This document shows, piece after piece, positions 9,901-18,629 of a stretch of DNA of 19,986 nt (its first letter is position 1; every line of letters begins with the position of its first letter). The DNA comes from Cyclostephanos tholiformis (taxonomy: Eukaryota > Bacillariophyta > Thalassiosirophyceae > Thalassiosirales > Thalassiosiraceae). Location: positions 1 through 19,986 of the forward strand of contig JALLPB010000117.1 in NCBI GenBank assembly GCA_036939975.1, in the 5' to 3' direction. Position numbers and translations under genes: made by a program. Below the pieces are notes generated by a model. It was not told the DNA's origin. It was given only the letters and a program-made list of their open reading frames with translations, and ran no database searches.

Positions 9901-12900
9901 CAATGCGGCCGGTGCCACTGTGGCGACGACTACCACTGATGCCATGGGTATGTATAAGTTCACGAATCTCCCACCTGGCACATATGGCGTGAGATTCTTG
10001 TTGCCCCCCCCTTATGAGTTCTCTCCGGTCTACGAGATCTTTTCTTCGCCGGGGAGTCTACCTCCAGACTTTACTCTGCTAGACGCTGTGCTCGCCCCAA
10101 TAGTCCTCGAGAATTCGGGGGCCGCGCCCAGGGAGGGTTACATTCCTACAAAGTCATTGCAGTCCGGAGAAACTAGTAAATCGTTCGATGCAGGCATCTA
10201 TGTACCGGTGATTGTTGGCGGTACCGTATTTGATGACAAGAATGGCAATGGCATCCAAGACTTGGAGGAGCCTGGCCTTTCTGGAGCCAAGATCACTGCT
10301 ACCAACACTATCACTGGTGAAACACACTCAATTTTTTCCAATTCAACTGGTGGTTACTCTCTCAACTTGATTCCAGGTGGTTACATTGCGACTGTTGAGC
10401 CCTACAGTCCCGACTTTGTATTAAGTCCTCTTTCTAGCCCTGAAACTGCGAAGGGAAACGACTTTGATCCGATCACAAAGTCCACTAAAGAGATTTTCCT
10501 TCGCAGTGGTCAATCCGGTTTGGACTCATTCGACGCAGGATTCTACTCTCCAGTGACAATAGAGAGTATTGTTTGGGATGATGTAAATGCAAATGGGATC
10601 TTCGATCAGGGGGAAATTGGGTACACTGGTTCAATGGCAGTCACCCTCTATACAGTCAACTCTACGATACCTTTTAAGAATACGACTACAACTTCCAATG
10701 GTTCTTTCAAGTTCGTTGATGTCCCTCCAGGCGCGTATGAGATTGAATTCCAGAAGCCTACTGCAGGTTCAGCATTCACAATTCAGAACGCCGGCAACAA
10801 CGACCTCAAGGATAGTGATGTTGATCCTGTCACCGGCCGCGCTCTGTTGACGGTTGTGTCTGGCGCTGACATTAACGACATTAGCGCGGGTATTACCTCT
10901 TTGCCTAGCATAGGTCCAAATCAAGTGTTTGAAGACGACGATGGCGATGGCACTTTTGACGCTGGTGAAAAAGGCTTGCCAAATGTTCTCGTTAGCCTGT
11001 ATAATTATGAAAATTCTCTTGTCGCAACCGTCCTTACGGACTCCAAAGGTGCTTATTCATTCGTCGGCCTGAACCCAGATATTTATTACATCTCAGTGAA
11101 TAAGGATCCCGATTTCAAGTTCAGTCCGGTCGTCGCGGGAGGGAATCAACTCGCACCAAGCGTGGATTCTCCGTTTTTGAACAGGTCGCCACCTGTCACA
11201 CTTACACTCGGCATGAATGATAAAACCCTACTTGTGGGCATGTATGAACCTGCGAACATGGGAAATAAAGTGTGGAATGATTTGAATGGGGACGGCGTGC
11301 AACAGAGGAATGAGCCAGGAATGACCAACGTGACTGTGCACCTGTATGACAAAAGCAGTCTCCGGATCAGTTCTACCCAGACAGATGTTGATGGCCACTA
11401 CATATTTTCGGAGTTGGCACCCGGCAATTACTCTGTAAAATTCATCCTCCCAGACAGATATGTCTTTACAATCCAAGCCAAGAGCTCCTTTGTCATCGTG
11501 GACCCTACACACCCTGATAACAGTACTCTTTACAAGGATGTCACATCTGATGCTGACAGGGTCACCGGTATGACGCCTTTCAAGTTCATCAAGAGTGGCG
11601 AAGACAATTATTCATTTGATGCAGGCATGTTTATTCCCATCACAGTTAATGGTACCACGTGGCATGATCTGAATGCAGATGGTGTCAACGAAGGCAATGA
11701 GCCCGGTCTCGCCAGCGTCGTGGTCACACTCTACGATTATGAAGGAGACCAGGTAGCCTCTACTACAACTAATGCAAATGGTGTGTGGAAGTTCGAAGAG
11801 ATGCCACCGGGCACCTACCATGTCAAGATTACACCACCCACTGACCCATCGGGTAAGGTGTTTTTGATGAGTGCGAAGCCCGCCAACGAGACCTTAAGAA
11901 GTGACTTTGACCTCGTTACTATGAAGTCGACACCCAAATTTATCCAGGGTGGCTCGTCACCTGGGGGGTTCTTCGACTCAGGATTATATTTGCCTGCGAC
12001 AATCGGCGATCGTATCTGGTTCGATGATACACCTAATGGTATCCAAGATGGCGACGAGGATTCGTATGACGAGTCTATTACCGCCAATCTTTATGACGCA
12101 CTGGGATACAAGATGAAAGAAACCACAACCAAGACAGGCTCTTACAGTTTCACGGGCGTCAAGCCTGGAACATATTCAATTGAGTTTATTCTTTCCAACG
12201 ACGACCACAAGTTCACTATTCCAAATGCTGGCAATAACACTGATCTAGACAGCGATGTCAACCCCACAACTGGTAGAGCATCGGTCACAGTTACTTCAGG
12301 CGAGATAAAAACTAACCTAGACGTGGGAGTGATGGACTTTGGACCATACTATCCCGATTGGACGAACGACGCACAGGTTTGTACCAATGATGGATTCGAC
12401 CCATTGTGGTTGGAAATTCAGAAGGTAAATTATCTATACAAAAATAAGGAGGCGTGCTGCAAGCAGCATTTTTGGTGAGTAGATGTTATGGATCATTTAC
12501 ACGTCATCGAATTGCCTGTCGACGCATTCACCAAATTTCTCATTCCAAATTATCAGGTGGCGCATGACCCAATGCATGGCCAATGAAGAGTTCAAATTCT
12601 ACAAGAATGGAAACATGTGTGACAACAAGATCAACTTTGAGGATTGGGAGCTCAATGCACCTGCCGCATGGACGGACACCACAATGTTTGACACCATTGA
12701 GGAGTGTTGTGCCAACATGTTTTGGTTTGATTACGATGGATGCGTTGGGCGAAGTCCAGTCACATTCAAGTTTGAATTCTGCGTTGATATCGAGCGATTG
12801 CCGAATCCTCAAGACTGCCAGAGCGCGGATATTTTCGCAAATGTCATCGAGGATTCGATAAATGAGGGCTGCTATCATTCCCTCGGTCTATCCAACATAA

Positions 12901-13721
12901 CTTACAGTAACGCGGGTTCGTCAGTTGAGTCTGGTGACAATACCACCGCAGATACGAACATCACCAGGATTGGTGGTGTTTCGCTTAGCAAAGTTCAAGG
13001 AAGTACTGTGTGCGGAGGTTCTCTCGCAGGGCAGATCTTCATCAACGATTTGACGGGGACCGTAGCCAATCTTTCAGCCGCCGCTAACAATACTCTCGAA
13101 GTGTGTGGAGTCATCACCGTCAAGGAGGAAGTATGCAAGAATGAGACATGTCTCAGAGAGCATTACCAAAAAATCAAGGCTGAATTGAGCCATTTTGTCG
13201 ATGACGGAGATTTGTCTCTAGCAATCAATCGTCGCGCAACATCAAGACTCCCTCCTGTACCTGAGCTCTTCAATGTGATTGTTGTTCCGTCCTCTCTTAC
13301 GACACAGAATCTCCTGCTGCCTGCCACAGTTACTGGTGAAATTAATTTCAAGTATTACCAAGGCAGTAACTTAGAGACTTGTGAAGAAAAAGTAGTGTTC
13401 AAGCCCTACGAAACCAGTTATGATATTCTATATGATTGCTGCAAGCAGCACTTCCAGTGGAATGTCAATCTCTGCTGTACAAAAGGCGGCGGGTGTCCTG
13501 AGATTAACATCACGTCTTCCACAGTGACGACGACGTCGTCAACGTCCGGGCAGAAAGTAGTACTATACTACCCAACTTGGGTCGCGGGCCAATTGTGTGG
13601 ATCCAAGCCTGCGGATCAGATACAGTCCTGGGAACAAAGCTATTCCACACGAGATGAATGCTGTGAGAAACATTTTAATTTCGGGGACGACCTATTAGTA
13701 TGTAAGAGTGGAAACCAATGA
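6901..13721 (+). CDS. large secreted adhesin-like protein: choice-of-anchor-L, PT-rich stalk, nine SdrD-B-like domains, four CC modules
   Basis: Three exons (6901-7978, 8286-12474, 12557-13721) give 2143 aa. The ATG is followed by a signal peptide (MRIIISQVYLLSALLAG, likely cut after VTA at residue 26). Residues of about 55-345 form a choice-of-anchor-L domain: SVGIILSSGDP, FGSEEYYEYVDSAFNDAFG, DGFTNILTA and VADVGDAILDSWVILES match that bacterial family closely. About 360-633 is a Thr/Ser/Pro/Lys stalk. About 634-1710 holds nine Ig-like SdrD-B domains with acidic DxDxDG loops that probably bind calcium. About 1714-2140 is Cys-rich, with four CC-containing modules. Many N-x-S/T sites suit a secretory glycoprotein. 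There is no C-terminal hydrophobic tail, so GPI or membrane anchoring is unlikely; it is probably secreted or bound to the cell wall or extracellular matrix. An adhesion or biofilm role is inference from domain types. Bacterial origin of some domains is possible but untested. Confidence 0.88.
7979..8285 (+). other. intron 1 of the adhesin-like gene
   Basis: The donor is G|GTGAGT at 7979 and the acceptor is TACAG, ending at 8285. The split codon becomes GAG (Glu), giving SAPSDEPTLAPTTTK. Unspliced, a TAG follows at 7984-7986. At 307 bp it is the longest intron seen here. It falls exactly between the choice-of-anchor-L domain and the stalk. Confidence 0.88.
8286..9106 (+). repeat. degenerate 39-bp repeat coding the PT-rich stalk
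   Basis: Roughly 18 copies of a 13-residue unit (consensus close to SKPTSTPSSQPTT) fill residues of about 360-633. One off-register insert occurs near 8605-8690 (SLEPSGSPSMEPSVSSEPS). Copies differ mostly at Ser/Thr codon positions and at the residue before each Pro. Such segments are usually extended and heavily O-glycosylated, holding a head domain away from the surface. The long minus-strand frames here are shadows of this repeat. Confidence 0.9.
9107..12340 (+). repeat. array of nine SdrD-B-like domains
   Basis: Domains start near 9107, 9461, 9812, 10211, 10559, 10910, 11258, 11645 and 12002, with lengths of about 118, 117, 133, 116, 117, 116, 129, 119 and 112 residues. Each opens with a [VIW]xDDxxxxG-type acidic loop (for example DLDGDGFQDPDE) and has a central PGxYxVxF-type strand. 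Most close with a FDAGxYxP- or VGMYxP-like motif. SdrD-B domains are Ig-like modules of bacterial surface proteins, stiffened by calcium. The lengths and shared motifs show that domains 6-9 repeat the order of 2-5. Confidence 0.85.
12347..13711 (+). other. Cys-rich C-terminal region with four CC modules
   Basis: Four modules share an aromatic YY/FY lead, then Cys, a spacer of about 20-30 residues, and then CC-x2-[HM]F-x-[WF] and a final Cys. Module 1 is YYPDWTNDAQVC to CCKQHFWWRMTQC (split by intron 2). Module 2 is FKFYKNGNMC to CCANMFWFDYDGC. Module 3 is FKYYQGSNLETC to CCKQHFQWNVNLCC. Module 4 is YYPTWVAGQLC to CCEKHFNFGDDLLVC. I recall similar modules from diatom surface proteins but cannot name a database family. 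About 210 residues between modules 2 and 3 form a separate unassigned region. Confidence 0.75.
12475..12556 (+). other. intron 2 of the adhesin-like gene
   Basis: The donor GTGAGT is at 12475 and the acceptor TATCAG ends at 12556 (82 bp). Joining rebuilds a Trp codon and yields CCKQHFWWRMTQC, which matches module 3 further on (CCKQHFQWNVNLC). That independently confirms the splice. Confidence 0.9.
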
Positions 13722-14392
13722 AGGGTGCCAAAGTAGTGTACACATAAAGGTTAGGTTTGAAATTTATATTTGAAACTGCATTATATTAATCAAGAGCTCG
13801 CACGATTATTACCATTGATAATTTGCAGCCATAAACAAGAGGTCTTGGCAATTCTGTAACTTCAACAAGCCGCATAACACCAGTTTATGGTAACCATCCA
13901 TCACTCCAACCTACCATGGATAGAAGGAAGCCACACATCCTTCTGGAAGAAGAAGCCGAATTGTGGTGTAGAATTCAGTAGTGTCCAAACTTGATCACCC
14001 TTGGACTAACACTGGTTGATGGAGACCAATTGAAATTATGTGTGCCAGAGGTGCTGGGATCACAACAGAAGAATAGAGACTGGCCAGTTAGTACCTACTT
14101 ACCTTGTCACTTTTTAATATTCGCATTACATTGGTAGAGGAGTTACGATACAGTTGGTTGGAGTAATATTAGTTCCCAAATAGGAATAAACGGGAATGAA
14201 TTGCAGCATTAGACTAAACCTCGCCCCGTTGTTGCTTGGCTCGGGTGCGTTGGTTGGTTTCCGGCGTGGCGTGGCCGGCGGGGCTGCTGGGACCTCTGGA
14301 GTCCGATAATTAATAAAAGGAAGAAGGGAACTAAATAGAGAGATACCGCAACCCCCCCCCGTCCCCCCCCCCCGAACAATACAATCGCATAC
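13722..14392. other. intergenic region between the adhesin-like and MYB-HA-AP2 genes
   Basis: It holds the 3' flank of the upstream gene and the promoter of the downstream one. No gene is supported; the minus-strand frames that enter from 14393 onward are shadows. An AT-rich patch (ATTAATAAAAGG near 14310) could be TATA-like. The stretch ends with the C-tracts at 14352-14373. Confidence 0.5.
14352..14373. repeat. paired homopolymer C tracts upstream of a start codon
   Basis: C9, then GT, then C11, ending 19 bases before the ATG at 14393. The tract would lie in the 5' leader or core promoter. Run length in such tracts is also prone to sequencing error. Confidence 0.8.
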
Positions 14393-15506
14393 ATGGATCC
14401 TCGCACTCGACCATCCTCGATCGGCCACCCGTCGTTCGTCGTAGTCGGGGGTTGCCGCGGAGGCGGGGGGGGGATAGCGGGGGGGGGCGTCAGGAGGAAA
14501 ATCCTCGCTAGGCGATTGCCGACGCGTTCGAACCTCCTCCTCCCCCCGACGTCGTCGTCTTCATCGGCGTCTTCATCGTCGTCGTCGTCATCATCATCGT
14601 CCGACGTAGACTCGAACGATCGACGACTGCGCGAGCTAGCGTCTGCCACGGCGGAGATTATGACATCGCCGTCGATGGCTAGGAGGGCGATGGCGTCGTC
14701 GTCGTCATTCCTCGGCGGCACGTCGAACGGGATGAAGTCGAGGGGGGAGGACGACGATGATGATGTTGATGAGAGGGGGGACGACGATTCGGGATCGTCG
14801 TCGTCGTCGTCGTCGTCGTCGGATGATGATGATGATGATGATGCGACGGTAGATCGGGAGCGACCATTCTACAACGCGGGCGCTTGGACGAACGAGGAGC
14901 ACGAGTCCTACCTCGAGGGATTGCGAATACACGGTCCGAACTGGGAGGAGGTAGCGCGCGTCGTATCGACTAGGTCGGTCGATCAGACGAGGCGTCACGC
15001 GAGGGATCACCGACGAAGGCTGGAGAGGGAGGGGGGGGGGGAGGGGGCGGGGGTGGATCGGATTCGCGACCGCGATCGCGCCGTGGTTATCGGGACCGGC
15101 AAGTGGACGGCGGAGGAGCACGATGCGTTCCTACGGGGGATGCGCACGTACGGTAGGGACTGGAGGGGGGTATCATCGGTGGTTATGACGCGCACGGCCG
15201 ATCAGACGAGGCGTCACGCGAGGGATTATTTCAAGAGGATGTCATCGGATGCAGGGAGGACGGAGGAGGATGAGGTTCGGAATCTGCTCTCCAACGACAA
15301 AAGGCCGTTGTCATCGTCTTGGGAGTCCATCGTGCGCGCGAATGGGGAGGACGATGGGGGGGCATCGGCAAGCAAGGGGGGTGAGGATGGAGCGTCGCTC
15401 GGCGACGACGACAACGACGACGATGGCAATCGGATCCTCGGTGACGATGAAGTGGGGGACTCATGTGAGGACGAGGACGAGGACGACGACGACGAGGACG
15501 ACGAGG

Positions 15507-15541
<35 letters not shown>

Positions 15542-18337
15542 AGTGGCCAGGAGGATGAGGAAAAAAGATCGCAATTGACAGGGGATTTGTCCGAAGATGC
15601 GGACGGCGAAGGCCTATCATCTAGCTGCTATCAAGAAATCATCCAAAATCATGACGACGACAATGATGAGAACAATCTCGAGGATGAAAGCAAAGTTGCA
15701 GATGAGGCATCCAATGATGAGACGGATTCGAGTGACGAAGACAACACTATCGAATGCGGGAGTATTTCTGGCAAGGGAGGCGACAGCCAGTGCGAGGAAG
15801 TCGATGGCGACGAGAGCGTCGAAACTGAGAGTTTTAGCGTCTCTGTCAATCGCCCGTTGGGTACAAGATTTCCTGGCCAAATGTTGGCGCCACGAAGCAT
15901 TTCCGGTTTCGCGACAAATCGCCCCAGTGCTCTAACTTCGGTGAAAAAGGCAACGAGTAGATTCAAGCAGTGGATGGGAAGGAAGAATGCCGCTGCGCCT
16001 GTTAAGCCACCGTCACCAAAGAAGAAATATTCGTCATTCCAGCAAGAGCGATGGCTTATGAATATTGCTGGTGCGTGAATCATTTGTACGACAGTTAGAT
16101 TTTCATTACATCATTTTTCGCTGACACCAGTCGTCATACCCTCGAAATCCAGCTCTGAAAGCATACAAAGCCAAATATGGTGACACGTTTGTGAGTTTTA
16201 GCAATTACTGATTTTAGTTTTCCAGTACTTGCTATATTCACTTTCACTTATTCTGTTCTGCCGCTTATCACGTATATTGCTCTAGGTCCCTGCCACATAT
16301 GGCTCTCTTGGTAGATTCGTTCGAAATTTGCGAGCGGATCACCACGCAAAGAGTCATCGATTAACTGCAGAACGGAGTCAAGTGCTAGACGAAATGAACT
16401 TCAAATGGGTTTTGCCGCAAGAGGTAAAGGCAACACACGCTCATAGGATAAGGGTTCGAAATATATCTAAGGCGAATTCGGCGATACAACTGATGAACGA
16501 GCTGTGTGGTTCCATACAGAATGAAGTCTTGCCTTCAAGAGACGAAAATCTCGTGAAAGATCTTGCGAGGCAGATCGCTCAACATGTCAATAAAAATGAA
16601 GCAGCAACCACGTCGGACGACGTAGGTCATGTGATGATGAGCATTTTTCGCCAGAGTGCACTTGCCGGCGTTACTGAAGTAGACCTCTTCAATGCATTTG
16701 AGCAATCTGATCGTGAAAATGAGACTTACGTGACAAGTAGCAGTCCGGACAGTATTGGTCATTCACACCTGACTAATCGTTCTTCACAACGGTCAAGGGT
16801 ATCCGATAGAACAGGCCAGTTGACGAATCAGCGCAAAAGAATAAAAGTAGAACGAACAGAGAAAGAAGTAGACGGGGAAGATTTAAATTATACGATGTTG
16901 GATTCCAGTCGTGTGCAACCAGAAAAGGTGAGAACACTTCGAAAATTGTTGTTTGTGAAATGTTGTGTTCGATTGTTTTTGCTCAAGAAGTCCGCTGTTG
17001 CATGAATAAAAGATATTCGATGTTTGGCTTTCTGAGAGAAAGAAAATGTGGAGACAGCAAAAACGCAATCAAGTGACGCGTATTCCTCGAACGGATGCAG
17101 AAGCAAATGATAAAACAGGCTTTGATTATCGAACGGTTGGCGTAAGGCAAACAGCGTCAATGAAATGGGTAAGTGATGATAGCACGTGATCCCCCTCCCC
17201 CCAATCCACCTATGTTCTCAAAAGACTGCTGTGCTTACTTGAACGATAAAGGCGGTAGAGATATCTTTCAAAAGTAAACTGCGCTACATGGGTAAGTGAT
17301 GATAGAACTTCCTTCACATAGATGTCTATAACAGGACACATGCGCTAACTATTGCATGAATGATGCAGGAACATTTGACTCGCAGGAACAGGCAGCATTA
17401 GCCAATGAAATAGGAAGGAAGTATCTTTTTACCAATGCCGAGATCGATGATATTGACAAAAAAGTGAAATTAGCTCGTGAGGCTGCGCAAAACGCAGTAT
17501 CAAGACGCTATGGTATATCATCAGGAAATACGTCAGACAAACCCAACACTCGAGAAAAAGATAAAGGCGATGCGGGACCATTGATGACAAAATCGATAAC
17601 AAAAGAAAAAAAGAGTTCTGTATCCCCTTCGCTTACTTGTCCTGAAGGATCAGAATCTGTTACTTCAGCCGTGTCTTCGAGTCACGCAGAGCCAGGATTC
17701 GCAGTAGATATTGACGGCAACTCGAAACCAATCATTGATTTTCGAACTGTTGGTGTGAGACAAACGCGTTCAGGCAACTGGGTAAGTTATTATTCATGTC
17801 GCATCCCATTCACTATTGCATTGCCGTCATTCAAGATTCAAGTGCTAACTTTGTCCCAATTTCTCGTGCAGGAGGTTGGCTTCCGCTATAAAGGAACTCG
17901 TCGTAACATCGGGACATTTGCCACGCAAGAACAAGCGGCATTGGCGAACGAGGTAGGGCGGAAAATCCTCGAGACCGCAAAAGGTCTGCAGTCAACAGTC
18001 GAAGAAATGGACCAGAATATTCAAAAAGCTCGTGATGCAGCACAGGTGGTGGTACGCAAGATGATTGATGAAACTCGTAAAGACGATTTACCGCCAACAG
18101 ACGAATGTATGCTAAATTTGTTGCTAATGTCGCACGAAGAATGCGGGGAAGGGGATGATAGACCGAAACTTCTGAATAGTCAGGTTCAATCCAAAATTGT
18201 AAGTCCCTTTTCATTCGGAATTACGTGTAAACAAGGCTTCGTTGCACTCAAACTATGGCCCCATCTCACAGGGATTTGAAGCGTGGCTCGCGGACAGGAA
18301 GATGAAATGGAAACAACTTACTTACAAGAAAGCGTAA
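14393..18337 (+). CDS. MYB (SHAQKYF-like) x2 - acidic tract - HA domain - AP2-like x2 nuclear protein, eight exons
   Basis: Exons 14393-16070, 16153-16190, 16286-16927, 17058-17168, 17252-17291, 17369-17781, 17872-18198 and 18272-18337 sum to 1104 codons plus stop with consistent phases. MYB/SANT repeats lie at about 161-212 and 234-286 (AGAWTNEEHESYLEGL; GTGKWTAEEHDAFLRGM), each ending TRxxDQTRRHARD, like the plant SHAQKYF class. An Asp/Glu tract spans about 359-392. Residues 553-613 (RWLMNIA, ALKAYKAKYGDTF, VPATYGSLGRFVRNLR, LTAERSQVLDEMNFKW) make a helicase-associated domain, complete only after splicing. AP2-like domains lie at about 811-856 and 959-1007 (RTVGVRQTRSGNW, GTFATQEQAALANEVGR). 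The protein ends FEAWLADRKMKWKQLTYKKA. It is probably a DNA-binding transcription regulator; targets are unknown. The exon 4 acceptor is the least certain, since in-frame alternatives exist a few codons upstream. Confidence 0.85.
14795..14842 (+). repeat. TCG9-GAT7 microsatellite coding Ser9-Asp7
   Basis: Nine TCG then seven GAT codons lie before the first MYB repeat of the MYB-HA-AP2 protein. Perfect codon repetition suggests recent slippage. A Ser-then-Asp run is a likely casein-kinase-type phosphorylation segment (inference). Confidence 0.85.
14981..15007 (+). repeat. 27-bp perfect direct repeat, copy 1 (MYB recognition helix)
   Basis: These bases are identical to 15200-15226, 219 bp (73 codons) downstream, and encode DQTRRHARD in both MYB repeats. 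Surrounding codons differ, so the identity is confined to the predicted DNA-recognition helix. Confidence 0.85.
15200..15226 (+). repeat. 27-bp perfect direct repeat, copy 2 (MYB recognition helix)
   Basis: Second copy of the repeat at 14981-15007, in the same reading frame. The first copy is followed by HRRRL, the second by YFKRM, which is closer to the canonical SHAQKYF ending. Confidence 0.85.
16071..16152 (+). other. intron 1 of the MYB-HA-AP2 gene
   Basis: The donor GTGCGT is at 16071 and the acceptor CCAG ends at 16152 (82 bp). An earlier AG at 16130 gives the wrong frame. The chosen acceptor yields IA-ALKAYKAKYGDTF, the expected HA sequence. Confidence 0.8.
16191..16285 (+). other. 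intron 2 of the MYB-HA-AP2 gene
   Basis: The donor GTGAGT is at 16191 and the acceptor TCTAG ends at 16285 (95 bp), both at codon boundaries. Joining gives GDTF-VPATYGSLGRFV, the standard HA motif order. Confidence 0.87.
16928..17057 (+). other. intron 3 of the MYB-HA-AP2 gene (acceptor uncertain)
   Basis: The donor GTGAGA is at 16928, in phase 0. The acceptor chosen is ACAG, ending at 17057 (130 bp). In-frame alternatives are a GAG and an AAG within about 25 bp upstream, which would add up to seven or eight residues. Confidence 0.6.
17169..17251 (+). other. intron 4 of the MYB-HA-AP2 gene
   Basis: The donor GTAAGT is at 17169 and the acceptor AAAG ends at 17251 (83 bp). It cuts the first AP2-like domain straight after its conserved Trp, the same place as intron 6 in the second copy. 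Confidence 0.82.
17292..17368 (+). other. intron 5 of the MYB-HA-AP2 gene
   Basis: The donor GTAAGT is at 17292 and the acceptor TGCAG ends at 17368 (77 bp). Joining makes a Gly codon and gives YMGTFDSQEQAALANE. The second AP2-like copy has no intron here. Confidence 0.85.
17782..17871 (+). other. intron 6 of the MYB-HA-AP2 gene
   Basis: The donor GTAAGT is at 17782 and the acceptor GTGCAG ends at 17871 (90 bp), phase 0. It gives SGNW-EVGFRYKGTRRNIGTF, a continuous AP2-like core. The open frame reads through this intron, so a translation without splicing would contain intron residues. Confidence 0.85.
18199..18271 (+). other. intron 7 of the MYB-HA-AP2 gene
   Basis: The donor GTAAGT is at 18199 and the acceptor CTCACAG ends at 18271 (73 bp), phase 0. 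The final exon encodes 21 residues ending KKA before TAA at 18335-18337. Without splicing the frame would stop at 18279, so the last exon is an inference from strong splice sites. Confidence 0.72.
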
Positions 18338-18629
18338 ACCGAAATTCATGGGCATCATCCCCGAGTCAGTCTGATCTACATATGTTTTGTCCGAAGCCCC
18401 GGCACGCCCAAACTCGCACCGACTTCGATGAGTGCAGGGCCGAACGCAAGGAATCTATATGCTAATAGGATGTAGTTGTGCACTGTCTCTACTCATAGTG
18501 TTATCATAACGTGGCATCGAGATATCATCTTGCCATTACCTCCTCGTACATAACAATAACTAACAGAGATTCTCTCCCGGTTATCCCCCTCATCACAATA
18601 AAGTCCCCAGAGAATATGAATAACAAGAT
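18338..18629. other. convergent 3' region between two genes
   Basis: These 292 bp lie between the stop of the plus-strand MYB-HA-AP2 gene and the stop of the minus-strand coiled-coil gene. No gene is supported. An AATAAA at 18597-18602 is a possible plus-strand polyadenylation signal but lies about 260 bp past the stop. Confidence 0.5.

Noticed and set aside
13560..13721. GPI-anchor or transmembrane tail on the adhesin-like protein
   Set aside because: The protein ends in CKSGNQ after a Cys module, with no hydrophobic segment.
16129..16130. AG at 16130 as acceptor of intron 1 in the MYB-HA-AP2 gene
   Set aside because: It gives a frame that does not yield the HA sequence; the AG at 16152 does.
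18597..18602. AATAAA as the polyadenylation signal of the MYB-HA-AP2 gene
   Set aside because: It is about 260 bp beyond the stop and only 28 bp from the stop of the opposing gene. Noted but not called.
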